Shown in pieces: positions 16,521-26,121 of a DNA stretch of 64,000 nt. A program made the translations under genes and the position numbers. Within the stretch, counting starts at the first letter, position 1, and every line of letters begins with the position of its first letter. The notes beneath the pieces were generated by a model. The model worked only from the letters and a program-made list of their open reading frames with translations, searched no databases and was not told the origin of the DNA. Origin of the DNA: Parerythrobacter jejuensis (GTDB lineage Bacteria; Pseudomonadota; Alphaproteobacteria; Sphingomonadales; Sphingomonadaceae); assembly GCF_039536765.1 (NCBI RefSeq), contig NZ_BAAAZF010000001.1, forward strand, positions 1 through 64,000, in the 5' to 3' direction.

Positions 16521-17900
16521 ATGAAAAAATTTGCCCTCGCGCTCGCCGCGCTCTCGCTTCCCACCTTCGTTCTCGCCCAGCAATCCGGCAGCGTTCCTCT
16601 GGAACGTGTAGCTGACGAAGCCATGGTGAAAGATGAAATCGCGTGGGATTTTGTCGAGGGAATCACCACCGAAGTCGGGCCGCGCCAGGCGGGTACCGAG
16701 GCGGAGAAGCGTGGCCGTGACTGGGCTGTCGCCTGGCTTGAAAAAGCCGGCTTCGAGAATGTCGCCGATGAGCCGTTCGAAATGCAGACCTGGGTTCCGG
16801 GCGAAGTGCACAAGGCAGAAGTGATCGCGCCATTTGCGCAGCCACTGGTGATCCAACCCCTGGGCGGCAGTGCATCGACCGGACCCGACGGCATCACGGC
16901 CGAGGTGGTGTATTTCGAGACCGTTGACGATCTGCGCGCGGCGCCAGCTGGCAGCCTTGAAGGAAAGATCGCGTTCATTTCGCACTCGATGACCCCGACG
17001 CAAGACGGCTCGCAATATGGATTTGCCGGCCCTGCACGCTGGGTCGGCGCTGGTATCGCCGCGAGCAAAGGTGCTGTCGCTACAATCATCAAGTCGGTCG
17101 GCACCGATCTGCACCGCAATCCGCATACGGGGGGGACCGGGTTTCCCGAAGGCCTCGCTCCGACGCCTGCAGGCGCTTTGGCCATTCCCGATGCGCTCAA
17201 CCTGGAGCGGATGTTTGCGCGGGCAAACGGGCGTCCGATCACCATGAAGCTGACGCTCACTCCGCGCGATCTGGGCACAACCACGAGTGGCAATGTAGTG
17301 GGCGAGATCGTCGGGCGTGATCCCTCGCTACCGCCGGTTCTGGTCGCCTGCCATATCGATAGTTGGTGGAACGGCACAGGTGCTTTTGATGATGGTGCCG
17401 GCTGCGGCATCGTGGCTGCCGCAGCGCTGCGTGTCTCCTATTCAGGCCAACCCTTGCGCACCATCCGCGTGCTGATGGCCGGGGCCGAAGAGACCGGCCT
17501 ATGGGGCTCGAAAGCCTATTCTGCGGCCCATCTGGACGAGCCCATCGGGGTCGGGCTGGAAAGCGATTTTGGCGCAGATCGTATCTGGCGTTTCGAAAGC
17601 AATTTCCGCGAGAGCAACCCGGAGCTGCACCGCAAGCTGGCCAAGTCGGTGGCAAGGTTCGGCGTTGCCGATTCCCGTATCGTTGCAAGCGGTGGTGCAG
17701 ACATCAATATCTCGCGCGACCAGGGTGGGGCAATTATCGATTTGCAACAGGATGGCACCCGCTATTTCGACCTGCATCACACACCGGATGATACGCTCGA
17801 CAAAATCGATATCGTGCAGCTGCGCCAGAATGTTGCAGTGTGGACGCAGGTGGTCGGCATCCTTGCCAACGAGGCAGGGCCGATCAAACCGAAGGACTAG
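16521..17900 (+). CDS. Exported M28-family zinc peptidase
   Basis: A 459-residue protein from the ATG at 16521, where a clear signal peptide begins (MKKFALALAALSLPTFVLAQ). The upstream extension to 16467 lacks signal character. A PA-like insert lies at about 120-240, followed by the catalytic core. Zinc-site motifs are HIDSWWNGTGAFDDGAG (His and Asp ligands), MAGAEETGLWGS (catalytic and bridging Glu), a later Asp-containing strand, and DLHHTPDDT carrying the last His. The arrangement is that of carboxypeptidase Q-like aminopeptidases and dipeptidases. It likely trims peptides in the periplasm. Its stop overlaps by 4 bp that of the convergent DUF1501 gene. Confidence 0.9.
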   Translation: MKKFALALAALSLPTFVLAQQSGSVPLERVADEAMVKDEIAWDFVEGITTEVGPRQAGTEAEKRGRDWAVAWLEKAGFENVADEPFEMQTWVPGEVHKAEVIAPFAQPLVIQPLGGSASTGPDGITAEVVYFETVDDLRAAPAGSLEGKIAFISHSMTPTQDGSQYGFAGPARWVGAGIAASKGAVATIIKSVGTDLHRNPHTGGTGFPEGLAPTPAGALAIPDALNLERMFARANGRPITMKLTLTPRDLGTTTSGNVVGEIVGRDPSLPPVLVACHIDSWWNGTGAFDDGAGCGIVAAAALRVSYSGQPLRTIRVLMAGAEETGLWGSKAYSAAHLDEPIGVGLESDFGADRIWRFESNFRESNPELHRKLAKSVARFGVADSRIVASGGADINISRDQGGAIIDLQQDGTRYFDLHHTPDDTLDKIDIVQLRQNVAVWTQVVGILANEAGPIKPKD

Positions 17901-19054
17901 GCGCGCAGCAGGCCCTCGACAGGGCGGCTGGTGCGGTCCGGGAAGAGGGTGCGCATCGCCAATTGCGGTTCGATGCGGAAATGCGCGGCTATTGCGCCGG
18001 CGATGTGCGCTTCGGTAGATCCGGTGGGTCGCAAGTCCCGCTCCTCATACAAATCGCCCTGACGCAGGCCCGGCCAGTCGGCGAGAATTCGCCCTCCGTT
18101 GACGGCACCACCTAACAGCAGCATTGCGCCACCGGTTCCGTGATCGGTTCCGCCGGTACCGTTGAGCGCGACCGTCCGGCCGAACTCGGTTGCGACGATA
18201 ACCAGCGTATTGCCCCAATCCGCGCCCATCTCCGCCTGGAAAGCGCCCATCATCGTATCGAGGCGGCTGGCAAGATTGCGAAACTGGAAGCGCTGGCCGG
18301 CATGGCTGTCCCACCCGTCGGATTCCATCATCATCACGCGGGCACCCTCCGGCTCCTTCATCAGCGAGGCTGCAAGTGTGCCGGCGGATTCCGCATCCCG
18401 CAGGTCCCGCATTTGCGAATCGCCGGCCATGGCGCGCGTTTTTAACGCGTCGCTGAGCAGGCCGCGGAGCTGAGGATCGGATTCATAGAGCTGTGCAATG
18501 CGATCTATCAGGCCTTCATCAGCCTGGGGCAGGGCAGAGGGGGCGTAGCTCGAAACGGGATGGCTTCCCTGCAGGATCATGGGCACTGACGGCGACAGCG
18601 CCAGCGCTCTGTTACGCCCCTCCGGCAACAGGCCCACCAACCGGTTGAGCCAGCCGTCGCGCAGTGCGTAGGCCTTGTTACCCCCAGTCTCCAGCAAGTT
18701 CTGTCCATCAAAATGCGAACGCTCGCGATAGGAAGAAGCGATGGCTTGGACGAACAGGGCCTGCCCTTCGGCATACATCGCACCGACCTTGGCGAAGGCC
18801 GGATGGAGGGCAAATAATCCGTCGAGCTGCGCGACATCGGCATAGTCTTCCGCCAACCCGCCGCGTTGTTTGGCAAAGGCGGGTTCGCCGACGGGTGCCA
18901 GCGTAGCAAGCCCGTCTGCCGCGCCGCGCTGCAGAATAAACAGCAGACGTCTGTCTGTGTCTGCCTGGGCGAAGGCCATATGCGGAAAGGCCAGAGCTGC
19001 ACCGCCAAATAGTGCTGATCCGGCGACGAATTTGCGGCGGTTGATCATGCTCAT
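17897..19054 (-). CDS. DUF1501 domain protein with Tat-like signal
   Basis: A 385-residue protein. The N-terminus carries NRRKFVAGSALFGGAALAF, a twin-arginine signal. The DUF1501 region (an alkaline-phosphatase-superfamily-like fold) includes RRLLFILQRGAADGLATLAPVGEP and GWDSHAGQ, and NTLVIVATEFGRTVALNGTGGTDHGTGGAMLLLGG holds the conserved EFGRT...DHG motif. Its start overlaps by 4 bp (ATGA) the stop of the upstream DUF1800 gene. This pairing recurs widely in bacteria and strongly suggests a shared exported complex. The reaction is unknown. Confidence 0.88.
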   Translation of the reverse strand: MSMINRRKFVAGSALFGGAALAFPHMAFAQADTDRRLLFILQRGAADGLATLAPVGEPAFAKQRGGLAEDYADVAQLDGLFALHPAFAKVGAMYAEGQALFVQAIASSYRERSHFDGQNLLETGGNKAYALRDGWLNRLVGLLPEGRNRALALSPSVPMILQGSHPVSSYAPSALPQADEGLIDRIAQLYESDPQLRGLLSDALKTRAMAGDSQMRDLRDAESAGTLAASLMKEPEGARVMMMESDGWDSHAGQRFQFRNLASRLDTMMGAFQAEMGADWGNTLVIVATEFGRTVALNGTGGTDHGTGGAMLLLGGAVNGGRILADWPGLRQGDLYEERDLRPTGSTEAHIAGAIAAHFRIEPQLAMRTLFPDRTSRPVEGLLRA

Positions 19055-20469
19055 CTCCGCATCATTTCGGGGGACGACAACAGGAGGGCGAGGCCTTGAC
19101 GCGGGCTCTCGGCGCGGGCGATTGCGGTTGCAGTCGGTTCGCCCAGACTATCGGGGAACAGATTTCGGGCCAGGGTCGGCACGCTGGATGGCCGGGCGTT
19201 CCCCGCAATCCGCGCCGCCACTTCTATCCGGCGGACCAGCGCATCCGGGGCTGCCCAATCCTTGGCCAAGTCGGGATAGCCGGCGGGCGAAGGCGCGCCC
19301 CAGACCACTTGCCCCAACTCCGACTGCATACCGGTAAAGATGCGCGGATTGATTCCGGTTGTGCCAGTGGCGCGGAGCGACGCAATGGACCACTCCCACG
19401 GTGTTCTGAACTTCATAGCTCCGTTCTGCCATGGCTCTGGCGCCTCGATCAGCGTGCGATACAGACTCGGCAAATCGCCATCCGTTTCGAGGAAGACGGT
19501 CTCGAGTCGCGTGACCAGGGAAGGGGGCGGATCGTCGCTGCTGAAATGGCGTGCCAGCTTGGTTGCGATATGTCGCGCGGTAGCTGGATGGCGGGAAAGG
19601 TCGGATAGTATGGCGAGGGCCTGCTCTCCGCCGGATTGGCGATAGGTCTGGCCCATGATTGTGCGGCTCCCGGGCTCATGAACCAGATCGGCGAAGGCGA
19701 CCCCGTTGCCCAGTTCGATGGCATTGCGCAGGAAAGGCAGGCCAGCCAGGGTAAATCCGGTCAGCGCGCGGGCGAATTCTGTCACATCTGATTGCGCGTA
19801 TCCGCCATCTACCCCCAGCGTATGCAATTCGAAGATTTCGCGGGCCAGATTCTCGTTCAGGCCGACCTGGTTCTGATTGGGATCGCGCCTGCGACCGTTG
19901 CGGAACCGCGCACCGACGCTGTTAGGGCCGACTGACTGGAGCTGGTCGAGATAAAGCAGCATTGCCGGGTGGAGAGCCGTGGCACGCAGCATATCGCCAA
20001 ACTTGCCCAGTACATGCGGACGGATGGCCCCAAATTCATAGGGGCCGGCGAAGGCCGAGGCTTGCCGTTTTGCGACAGAGACCGTGAAGTGGTTCGACCA
20101 GAAGTGCACCATCCGCTCCACGAAGGGCGCGTTGCTCTCAACTGCGGCCTGGGCGCGAGCGCCGACATCGGCAATGTAGCTTTGCCGGGCACCGCGAAAA
20201 TATCCGCGCAGGACTTGTCGCAGACCATCGGACGCATCTTCCAGAGATGTCAGATCGCGCTGGCCGCGCCGGGCATTGCGCTGCGCTGCACGATAGGCGA
20301 GGAAATCCTTGGCTGCGTCGGCGCCTGTAGGGCGCGCCGCGATTGGCCTTGGTGCAGGATCGAATTCTGACAGCTGGTCGAGCAGCCATACGCGCGGCCG
20401 ATCCGGAGCGCTTTGCACGCCTTGAGCGCCGAGGCCAAAGCGGTTCAGGGCAATCGATGCAGAGGTCAT
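19051..20469 (-). CDS. DUF1800 domain protein
   Basis: A 472-residue protein from the ATG at 20469, where the family start ([11 protein letters not shown]) begins. The frame is open 14 codons further. Conserved DUF1800 segments include [14 protein letters not shown] (about 120-133), [34 protein letters not shown] (about 205-238), and GHA-type helices that end in [16 protein letters not shown]. No signal peptide is obvious. It is translationally coupled to the DUF1501 gene. The two families occur together in many bacteria and are thought to be exported or surface-associated, but their role is undefined. Confidence 0.88.
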   Translation of the reverse strand: MTSASIALNRFGLGAQGVQSAPDRPRVWLLDQLSEFDPAPRPIAARPTGADAAKDFLAYRAAQRNARRGQRDLTSLEDASDGLRQVLRGYFRGARQSYIADVGARAQAAVESNAPFVERMVHFWSNHFTVSVAKRQASAFAGPYEFGAIRPHVLGKFGDMLRATALHPAMLLYLDQLQSVGPNSVGARFRNGRRRDPNQNQVGLNENLAREIFELHTLGVDGGYAQSDVTEFARALTGFTLAGLPFLRNAIELGNGVAFADLVHEPGSRTIMGQTYRQSGGEQALAILSDLSRHPATARHIATKLARHFSSDDPPPSLVTRLETVFLETDGDLPSLYRTLIEAPEPWQNGAMKFRTPWEWSIASLRATGTTGINPRIFTGMQSELGQVVWGAPSPAGYPDLAKDWAAPDALVRRIEVAARIAGNARPSSVPTLARNLFPDSLGEPTATAIARAESPRQGLALLLSSPEMMRR

Positions 20470-20546
20470 ACGGGCAACCTGCGCGAAGACGCGCGCTTTG
20501 TCAGGTCGCAATTCGTATCAGTTTGTCGCTTGTCGTTTCGAAAATC

Positions 20547-20623
20547 TGGTCGGGGAGAGAGGATTCGAACCTCCGACCCCCTGTACCCAAAACAGGTGCG
20601 CTACCTGGCTGCGCCACTCCCCG
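20547..20623 (-). tRNA. tRNA-Pro (TGG)
   Basis: Read on the minus strand, the 77-nt gene begins CGGGGAGTGGCGCAGCC and ends CTCCCCGACCA. The acceptor stem pairs fully, the anticodon stem CCTGT/ACAGG encloses loop TTTGGGT with anticodon TGG, and the T-arm contains GGTTCGAATCC. CCA is encoded. Confidence 0.95.
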
Positions 20624-20650
20624 ACAGATTTTCAACGCGGTCCCCGGCCA

Positions 20651-20727
20651 TGGTGGGCCCGGCAGGACTCGAACCCGCGACCTAGCCGTTATGAGCGGCC
20701 AGCTCTAACCAACTGAGCTACAGGCCC
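20651..20727 (-). tRNA. tRNA with CAT anticodon, probably tRNA-Ile2
   Basis: The minus-strand gene begins GGGCCTGTAGCTCAGTTGG and ends CCGGGCCCACCA. The anticodon loop is CTCATAA. Its GGGCC acceptor stem resembles the lysidine-modified tRNA-Ile(CAU) of alphaproteobacteria more than elongator tRNA-Met, and the lack of an initiator C1:A72 mismatch excludes tRNA-fMet. It is 27 bp from tRNA-Pro. Confidence 0.85.
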
Positions 20728-20805
20728 AACCCGGACGGGTACTCCGCGTGGCAGGCCCGCTAGCCTGCGCAGGCGCAAAGGGCAAGGTGAATAAGTGCGA
20801 TCTGC

Positions 20806-21792
20806 TCACACTTCGACATTGGTCATGATTTCTTTGACCGTGGTCGGGGCCACGCCGCGTTGCTTGAAGTAGTCGTAAACCGCGCGAAACCAGGCGTAGA
20901 GCCCGTCGACATCTGCTTCGGTCCGGACATAGGGCGTATGGCCCGCAGCAAGCGAGGGGCTGTGAAATGACAACACGATAATCGGCAAACCATCGTCGAT
21001 CGCGATGTCGACGCCGCGCAGAGCTTCATCGATGGAAACGCCCTCTGGTGTCAGCGCGATCCGTTCCAGCAAGCCCATCTTGGCCAGTGCGCCGGACAGC
21101 GTATCGGACTTGTCGGCCAGCGGGTGAATCCAGTCGGCCTGCTTGCGCAACAAGCCCCAGAAAACCGACGTGACCGGCAGCTCGAGGAGTCGCTGATCGT
21201 CGCCAACCCACCATGGTTTGAGCGGATGAAGGCCGTAGTCGGGGCCGTGACCCCTGGCATAGTTGAATTTCGAGCGAACCGAGGTGTCGACCGCGATGCC
21301 CGCCTGTTTGAGTATCTTCGCGGTTGAGGGCCCGGTGCCATAGCGTCCGGCGCGATAGATTTGGGGTACGGCCTTGAAATTGGCTTCAATTGCATCGCGC
21401 AAGCGAAGGAACTTTTCTCTCTCCAGGTCGCCGGGCAGGTTGCCAGCGTAGCTGTTGAAGGCGTTGACCTCTTCTTCGAAGGGCGGGTTTACCCATGGGT
21501 GCAGTTGGATGCCGATCTCGGCTTTGCCGCGTGCGCACGCATCACCGATAATCTCTTGCGCCCGGCTCGATTCCGCGATGGGCCAGTCGATGAGATAGAC
21601 CGGCGAAACGTCGATATTCTCGCAGAATTCCTGGAACCGGGCGATATTGCGCACGTGGTCCAACCCGTATCCGGTGGCACTGAACGGGCCGTCCCAATCA
21701 AATTCCTCTTCGGTGTCGACTGTCAGGAGGGTGCGCGGCGCGAACCCTTCCTTGAAAGTCGCGAGATTACCGGGAGGGGGCAGTCGTTGCAT
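20806..21792 (-). CDS. Polysaccharide deacetylase-like (WalW-type) protein
   Basis: A 328-residue protein with a NodB-like TIM-barrel layout. LLTVDTEEEFDWDG (about 22-35) supplies the Asp-Asp-type motif, EIGIQLHPWVNPPF (about 92-105) the His-containing strand, and IYRAGRYGTGPSTAKILKQAG (about 145-165) the conserved Arg. FHSPSLAAGHTPYVRTEADVDGL near the end is characteristic of the WalW-type subgroup. No export signal is seen. Likely substrates are N-acetylated sugars in a cytoplasmic or membrane glycan precursor. No glycan operon is adjacent, so the pathway is unknown. Confidence 0.8.
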   Translation of the reverse strand: MQRLPPPGNLATFKEGFAPRTLLTVDTEEEFDWDGPFSATGYGLDHVRNIARFQEFCENIDVSPVYLIDWPIAESSRAQEIIGDACARGKAEIGIQLHPWVNPPFEEEVNAFNSYAGNLPGDLEREKFLRLRDAIEANFKAVPQIYRAGRYGTGPSTAKILKQAGIAVDTSVRSKFNYARGHGPDYGLHPLKPWWVGDDQRLLELPVTSVFWGLLRKQADWIHPLADKSDTLSGALAKMGLLERIALTPEGVSIDEALRGVDIAIDDGLPIIVLSFHSPSLAAGHTPYVRTEADVDGLYAWFRAVYDYFKQRGVAPTTVKEIMTNVEV

Positions 21793-21835
21793 TGGCCGCG
21801 GGCGGTCCTTTACCTGATGCGCCCGGGATCACTGC

Positions 21836-23602
21836 TCAGCTCGCTGCGGGTCGCCTGGCGCTCTGCGAGCTGTCATCTTGGCTAAGATTCGCCCCTGCAG
21901 TGGTCAAGAGCGGAAGGGTCAGAACCAGCCGGTCATCCACTCTTGCAAGCTCGCCGTCTTGTGATCGTGCCTCGGCACGGGCCAGGCGCAGGGCAAATCC
22001 ACTGCCGAACGATCCAGCGCTCAACATTCCACCGCCGCTTTGTTTGGGGCTCTTCGCAGCGAAGATATCATCCTCGATCGCCATCGCTGCAGGCAATTGG
22101 CAATCGAGCGTGGCAGTGCCGTCTTCGCGCATAAGGCTGATCCGGCCACTCTCTCCTGGGGCAAGCGAAGCTGCGAGCGCAGCCAGGATACGCCAGCTCA
22201 ACTTCTCGGCATCATTTTCGGCCATGCCGGTTATGCAGCCATCTGCCAATTTGGGCGCGAAGCCCGCGTTACGCGGGCGCAATATCGTCTGGAGTTGGGC
22301 AATCTGCGCCCCGATGATAGCCGAAAAATCGCTTTGGCCCGCATCCAGCTCCCGCTCTCCGGATTCCAGTTTGGCTAACCTGTCCAGCTCATCGAACCCT
22401 GCCAGCATTCGGGCACTGTCCCCGGCAATCGACGCGGCGAGCGCGCGATATTCATGCGGCACGGGGCCGAACAATTGTTGCTGGATGACTTCTGAAAAGC
22501 CCTGGATCGCGTTCACGGGAGTACGCAATTCGTGCAGCAGCTGCCGGATACGGTCGCTGCCGGTGTCCTCGGCATAGCGGCGATTGTCCGCCATCTTACG
22601 CCGCAAGCGACCGGCATAGCCGTAAAACCGTCCATCCGGTTGCGAGAAACGAGGTGACGCATCAAGGACCCATTCCCCCGCCAGCGCGGGCGCTCCGTCC
22701 AGGATTACCGCTGCGTTCACCAAAGGCTGGCGTCTGCGCATCGCGTGTATGGCAGCAGGGGCCAGCACTTCCTTAAGGTCGAGAAATTGCACCAGAGAGG
22801 CAACGTGATCCTCGGCCCAATCGACTTGCCCCTGGATATCGGCGCTGAAGATGAAGCCGTCTTCGCCCGCTGTCGCCTCGGCGTCCTCGATATCCTCGAA
22901 TGGCAAGCGGGGATCGGGCGTGGCAGACGAGGCCTTGTTCGCGGCGCGGTTGCGTTGGAAAGCTTCGATCCGTTCGACCAACGCGGCAATCGGCGTCCCC
23001 TCCACAGCGGGCAGGCCCTGGCTGTCGGAATCGTTCGCGGGCTGAGGCGGCGTGTTGGCGGCAATCGGGCTGACCTGGGCGGTGGCCAAGCTTGCAGCGT
23101 CTTCGACAGGCTCGTGCCCAACTTCGATCGATTGATCCAGAACATAGGGTTCATCAGCCTGCGGCAAGGGCAGGGCACGGTCGCTCACGCCGAGCCTTTC
23201 GAGCAACCTGACGGCCCCTTGCGGCAAATCATTGCGAAGCCGCAGGAAACCGCGGGCCCGGATCGGCAGGCGGGGAATGAGCGCTTCCCAATCGGATTCA
23301 GACAAGGTGGCGGTGCCCAACGCAGCGGCGGCCACCGCAGGTTCGTCCTCCGCGAAATGGGCTGCCAGTTCGGGGTTCTGGAACCGCCAGCCCGGTGCAC
23401 GGATCATCGCTGCCCGATCATTCGCGGGGATCGCCTCGCCCAGTGCACCCAGCCGCAACCATGCCGTTGCCATCAGGTTTTCGTCCCTGCCGTGCCGGCG
23501 ACGCCCCAACAGGTCCAACAATTGCCGGAACTGCGTGCGCGCCGCGCGTTCACCGCTGGCACGATGGCGCAGCACGGTGGCAAGGCGGTCGTCAAAATGC
23601 AT
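21836..23602 (-). CDS. Histidine kinase-like protein with degenerate ATPase domain
   Basis: A protein of about 588 residues (start at 23602 inferred; an in-frame ATG at 23653 is possible, and neither has a good ribosome site). A long N-terminal part is followed by a Pro-rich linker and a PAS-like segment (about 260-340). The DHp helix follows with the H-box LLHELRTPVNAIQGFSEVIQQQLFG. The following domain keeps a G2-like GSGFALRLARAEARSQDG, but the N-box Asn pair and the DxGxG motif are missing. It has no membrane segment. It may be a phosphotransfer or scaffold protein, not an active kinase. The divergent neighbour is an Lrp gene. Confidence 0.75.
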   Translation of the reverse strand: MHFDDRLATVLRHRASGERAARTQFRQLLDLLGRRRHGRDENLMATAWLRLGALGEAIPANDRAAMIRAPGWRFQNPELAAHFAEDEPAVAAAALGTATLSESDWEALIPRLPIRARGFLRLRNDLPQGAVRLLERLGVSDRALPLPQADEPYVLDQSIEVGHEPVEDAASLATAQVSPIAANTPPQPANDSDSQGLPAVEGTPIAALVERIEAFQRNRAANKASSATPDPRLPFEDIEDAEATAGEDGFIFSADIQGQVDWAEDHVASLVQFLDLKEVLAPAAIHAMRRRQPLVNAAVILDGAPALAGEWVLDASPRFSQPDGRFYGYAGRLRRKMADNRRYAEDTGSDRIRQLLHELRTPVNAIQGFSEVIQQQLFGPVPHEYRALAASIAGDSARMLAGFDELDRLAKLESGERELDAGQSDFSAIIGAQIAQLQTILRPRNAGFAPKLADGCITGMAENDAEKLSWRILAALAASLAPGESGRISLMREDGTATLDCQLPAAMAIEDDIFAAKSPKQSGGGMLSAGSFGSGFALRLARAEARSQDGELARVDDRLVLTLPLLTTAGANLSQDDSSQSARRPAAS

Positions 23603-23819
23603 GGTGCGCGGGGCTACTCCGACGGAATCAGGACGGGCCGCACGATGCGGCATCTGCGCGTGTCGTAACAGTTTCCGAGAGGTTAAGAACCACAGCTATG
23701 TGGCGCGTTGCAAAGCGGGACAATTGCTGTCATGAATAATAATATTAGCGAGAACGCCCTGTTGTGAGCGCGTTCGTTTCGCGACATTGCGGATCAAGAA
23801 GCGGGAAAAGGGGCTCCAA

Positions 23820-24290
23820 ATGGCCAATCTCGACGAAATCGACAAGCGACTGCTGGGGGAACTTCAGAGCGAAGGGCGGATCACCAATGTCGAATTGGCA
23901 CAACGAGTAGGGCTGACAGCTCCGCCATGCCTGCGTCGCGTACGCGCTTTGGAAGAAGCGGGCGTCATCCGCGGCTATCACGCCGAATTGGAACCTTCCA
24001 AACTGGGCTTTGCCATCACCGTCTTCGCAATGGTCAGCCTGAAGAGCCAGGCGGAAGACTCCTTGCGCGAGTTTGAAGAGCATATGCGCGACCTGGCAGA
24101 AGTACGTGAAGTGCACATGCTCAACGGCGAAATCGACTTCATCCTCAAGATCGTTAGCCGGGATCTTCAGAGTTTCCAGGAATTCCTCACCAGCAAGCTG
24201 ACGCCAGCGCCCAATGTGGCAAGCGTCAAGACCAGCCTGACGATCCGCACTGCGAAGCATGAGCCCGGGGTGCCTTTGGAGCGGGGATAA
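23820..24290 (+). CDS. Lrp/AsnC family transcriptional regulator
   Basis: A 156-residue protein from the ATG at 23820, preceded by an A-rich GGGG ribosome site; the frame is open 11 codons further. The helix-turn-helix is LDEIDKRLLGELQSEGRITNVELAQRVGLTAPPCLRRVRALEEAGVIRGY (about 4-53). The ligand-binding alpha-beta domain follows, with EVREVHMLNGEIDFILKIV (about 96-114). Typical members sense amino acids and form octamers. It is not next to an amino-acid gene here, so targets are unknown. Confidence 0.92.
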   Translation: MANLDEIDKRLLGELQSEGRITNVELAQRVGLTAPPCLRRVRALEEAGVIRGYHAELEPSKLGFAITVFAMVSLKSQAEDSLREFEEHMRDLAEVREVHMLNGEIDFILKIVSRDLQSFQEFLTSKLTPAPNVASVKTSLTIRTAKHEPGVPLERG

Positions 24291-24334
24291 GCCGACCTGA
24301 CCAGCTATCATTAAAGTGGGGTGGGCCTCTGCAA

Positions 24335-24739
24335 ATGAAAGCACGACCTATGAAGATCGCCCTGATTCCAGCCATTGTCCTGTTGATGGCCTCGGGATGT
24401 GCCCCCTACGGATCGTCAGATAATTCTGTCCAGTCGGCCAAAGCGTCGGCCCCTCCCTTGAGTGCTGCTGCAGTGGAAGGCAAACGTCTGTCGGAATCGC
24501 TGTGTTCCGGCTGCCACGCGGTGACTGCCGGGCAGATCTCGCCTAACCCTTCGGCGCCGGGCTTCGAACGGATCGCCAATATGGACAGTCTGACGGAAGA
24601 GAGCCTGCGTGACTGGCTGCGGGATTCGCACAATTTCCCTGAGAAGATGAACTTCGAAGTGGTCGACGAAGATGTCGCAGCGTTGGCAGCCTACATCATC
24701 ACATTGCGCAAAGAGGGCTACAACCCGCCGATCGAGTAG
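24335..24739 (+). CDS. Lipoprotein c-type cytochrome
   Basis: A 134-residue protein with a lipoprotein signal (lipobox ASGC, Cys22) and one heme-binding motif CSGCH (about 54-58). Downstream NFPEKMNFEVVDEDVAALAAYIITL supplies a candidate axial Met and the C-terminal helix of small class I cytochromes c. An electron carrier tethered to a membrane on its periplasmic side is expected. An alternative start at the sixth codon is possible. It converges with accC. Confidence 0.85.
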   Translation: MKARPMKIALIPAIVLLMASGCAPYGSSDNSVQSAKASAPPLSAAAVEGKRLSESLCSGCHAVTAGQISPNPSAPGFERIANMDSLTEESLRDWLRDSHNFPEKMNFEVVDEDVAALAAYIITLRKEGYNPPIE

Positions 24740-24751
24740 TGAACCGCAGGC

Positions 24752-26101
24752 CTAGGCCTCGCGCGTCTCCAGCCACTCTTCCAGCCATTTGATGCTGTAG
24801 TCGCCGTTCAACACATCGTCCTGCCGCAGCAATTCCTGGTGTAGCGGGATCGAGGTTTTGACCCCCTCGACTACCATTTCCTCCAGCGCACGGCGCAGGC
24901 GCATGATGCAGCCTTCGCGGTTGCGGCCGTAGACGATCAGCTTGGCGATCATGGAATCATAGTAGGGCGGGATCGAATAGCCGGCGTAAAGCCCGCTATC
25001 GACGCGCACATGCATGCCGCCCGCCGGGTGGTAATAGGTCACTTTCCCCGGCGAAGGGGCGAAGGTGAACGGGTCTTCCGCGTTGATCCGGCATTCGATG
25101 GCGTGGCCGTTGAATTCCAGCTCGTCCTGCGCAACCGACAAGGGCTTGCCATCGGCAATGCGGATCTGCTCGCGGACCAAGTCAACGCCGGTGATTGCCT
25201 CGGTCACCGGATGCTCCACCTGCAGGCGCGTGTTCATTTCGATGAAATAGAAACCGCCATCTTCCCACAGGAACTCGATTGTGCCCGCACCACGATAGCC
25301 CATTTTGGCCATCGCATCGGCGCAGATCATCCCCATCCGGTGGCGCTCGTCATCGCTGAGAATGGGCGAGGGCGCCTCTTCCAGAACCTTCTGGTGGCGG
25401 CGCTGCAGCGAGCAGTCACGCTCACCCAGATGGATCGCATTTCCTTCGCCATCGCCAAACACCTGGAATTCAATGTGGCGCGGATTGCCGAGATACTTTT
25501 CGATGTAGACAGTGGCATCGCCAAAGGCGGCCTTCGCCTCGCTGCCGGCCTGCTTCATCAGGGTTTCGAGCTGGTCTTCGCTCTCGCATACCTTCATTCC
25601 GCGACCACCGCCGCCGCTGGCGGCCTTGATAATCACGGGATAGCCGATTTCTGTGGCGATCTTGCGGCCCTCTTCCGGGTCGGAAACAGCGCCATCGCTG
25701 CCCGGCACCAGCGGCAGGCCTAGCTCTCCGGCGGTCTGCTTGGCGGCAACCTTGTCGCCCATGGTGCGGATATGTCCAGGCTTGGGCCCGATCCATTTGA
25801 TGTCGTGAGCTTCCACGATCTCGGCGAATTTCGCGTTCTCTGACAGGAAGCCGTAGCCGGGATGGATCGCATCGCATTGCGCAACCTCTGCCGCAGATAT
25901 GATCGCCGCGACATTGAGGTAGCTTTCGGTCGCAGACGGCGGCCCGATGCACACGGCATGGTCGGCCAGGCGCACATGCATCGCCTCGGCATCAGCGGTG
26001 GAATGCACCGCGACGGTTTCAATGCCCATTTCATGCGCGGCGCGGTGAATGCGCAAGGCAATCTCGCCGCGATTGGCGATGAGGATCCGCGAAATACCCA
26101 T
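24752..26101 (-). CDS. accC: Acetyl-CoA carboxylase, biotin carboxylase subunit
   Basis: A 449-residue enzyme that carboxylates biotin on AccB with ATP and bicarbonate, the first step of fatty-acid synthesis. The family start is ILIANRGEIALRIHRAA. The ATP-grasp domain contains the glycine-rich SGGGGRGMKV (about 163-172) and EAPSPIL. FIEMNTRLQVEHPVTE holds the catalytic Glu and Arg. Length equals that of typical AccC. It lies 20 bp downstream of accB, on the same strand, within an aroQ-accB-accC operon. Confidence 0.97.
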   Translation of the reverse strand: MGISRILIANRGEIALRIHRAAHEMGIETVAVHSTADAEAMHVRLADHAVCIGPPSATESYLNVAAIISAAEVAQCDAIHPGYGFLSENAKFAEIVEAHDIKWIGPKPGHIRTMGDKVAAKQTAGELGLPLVPGSDGAVSDPEEGRKIATEIGYPVIIKAASGGGGRGMKVCESEDQLETLMKQAGSEAKAAFGDATVYIEKYLGNPRHIEFQVFGDGEGNAIHLGERDCSLQRRHQKVLEEAPSPILSDDERHRMGMICADAMAKMGYRGAGTIEFLWEDGGFYFIEMNTRLQVEHPVTEAITGVDLVREQIRIADGKPLSVAQDELEFNGHAIECRINAEDPFTFAPSPGKVTYYHPAGGMHVRVDSGLYAGYSIPPYYDSMIAKLIVYGRNREGCIMRLRRALEEMVVEGVKTSIPLHQELLRQDDVLNGDYSIKWLEEWLETREA

Positions 26102-26121
26102 AGTGTTTCCCGCGCCCCGCC

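Noticed and set aside
20343-20716. Plus-strand frames such as [10 protein letters not shown] across the tRNA genes
   Set aside because: They are read from the complementary strand of tRNA-Pro and tRNA-Ile2; these peptides are a frequent annotation artefact.
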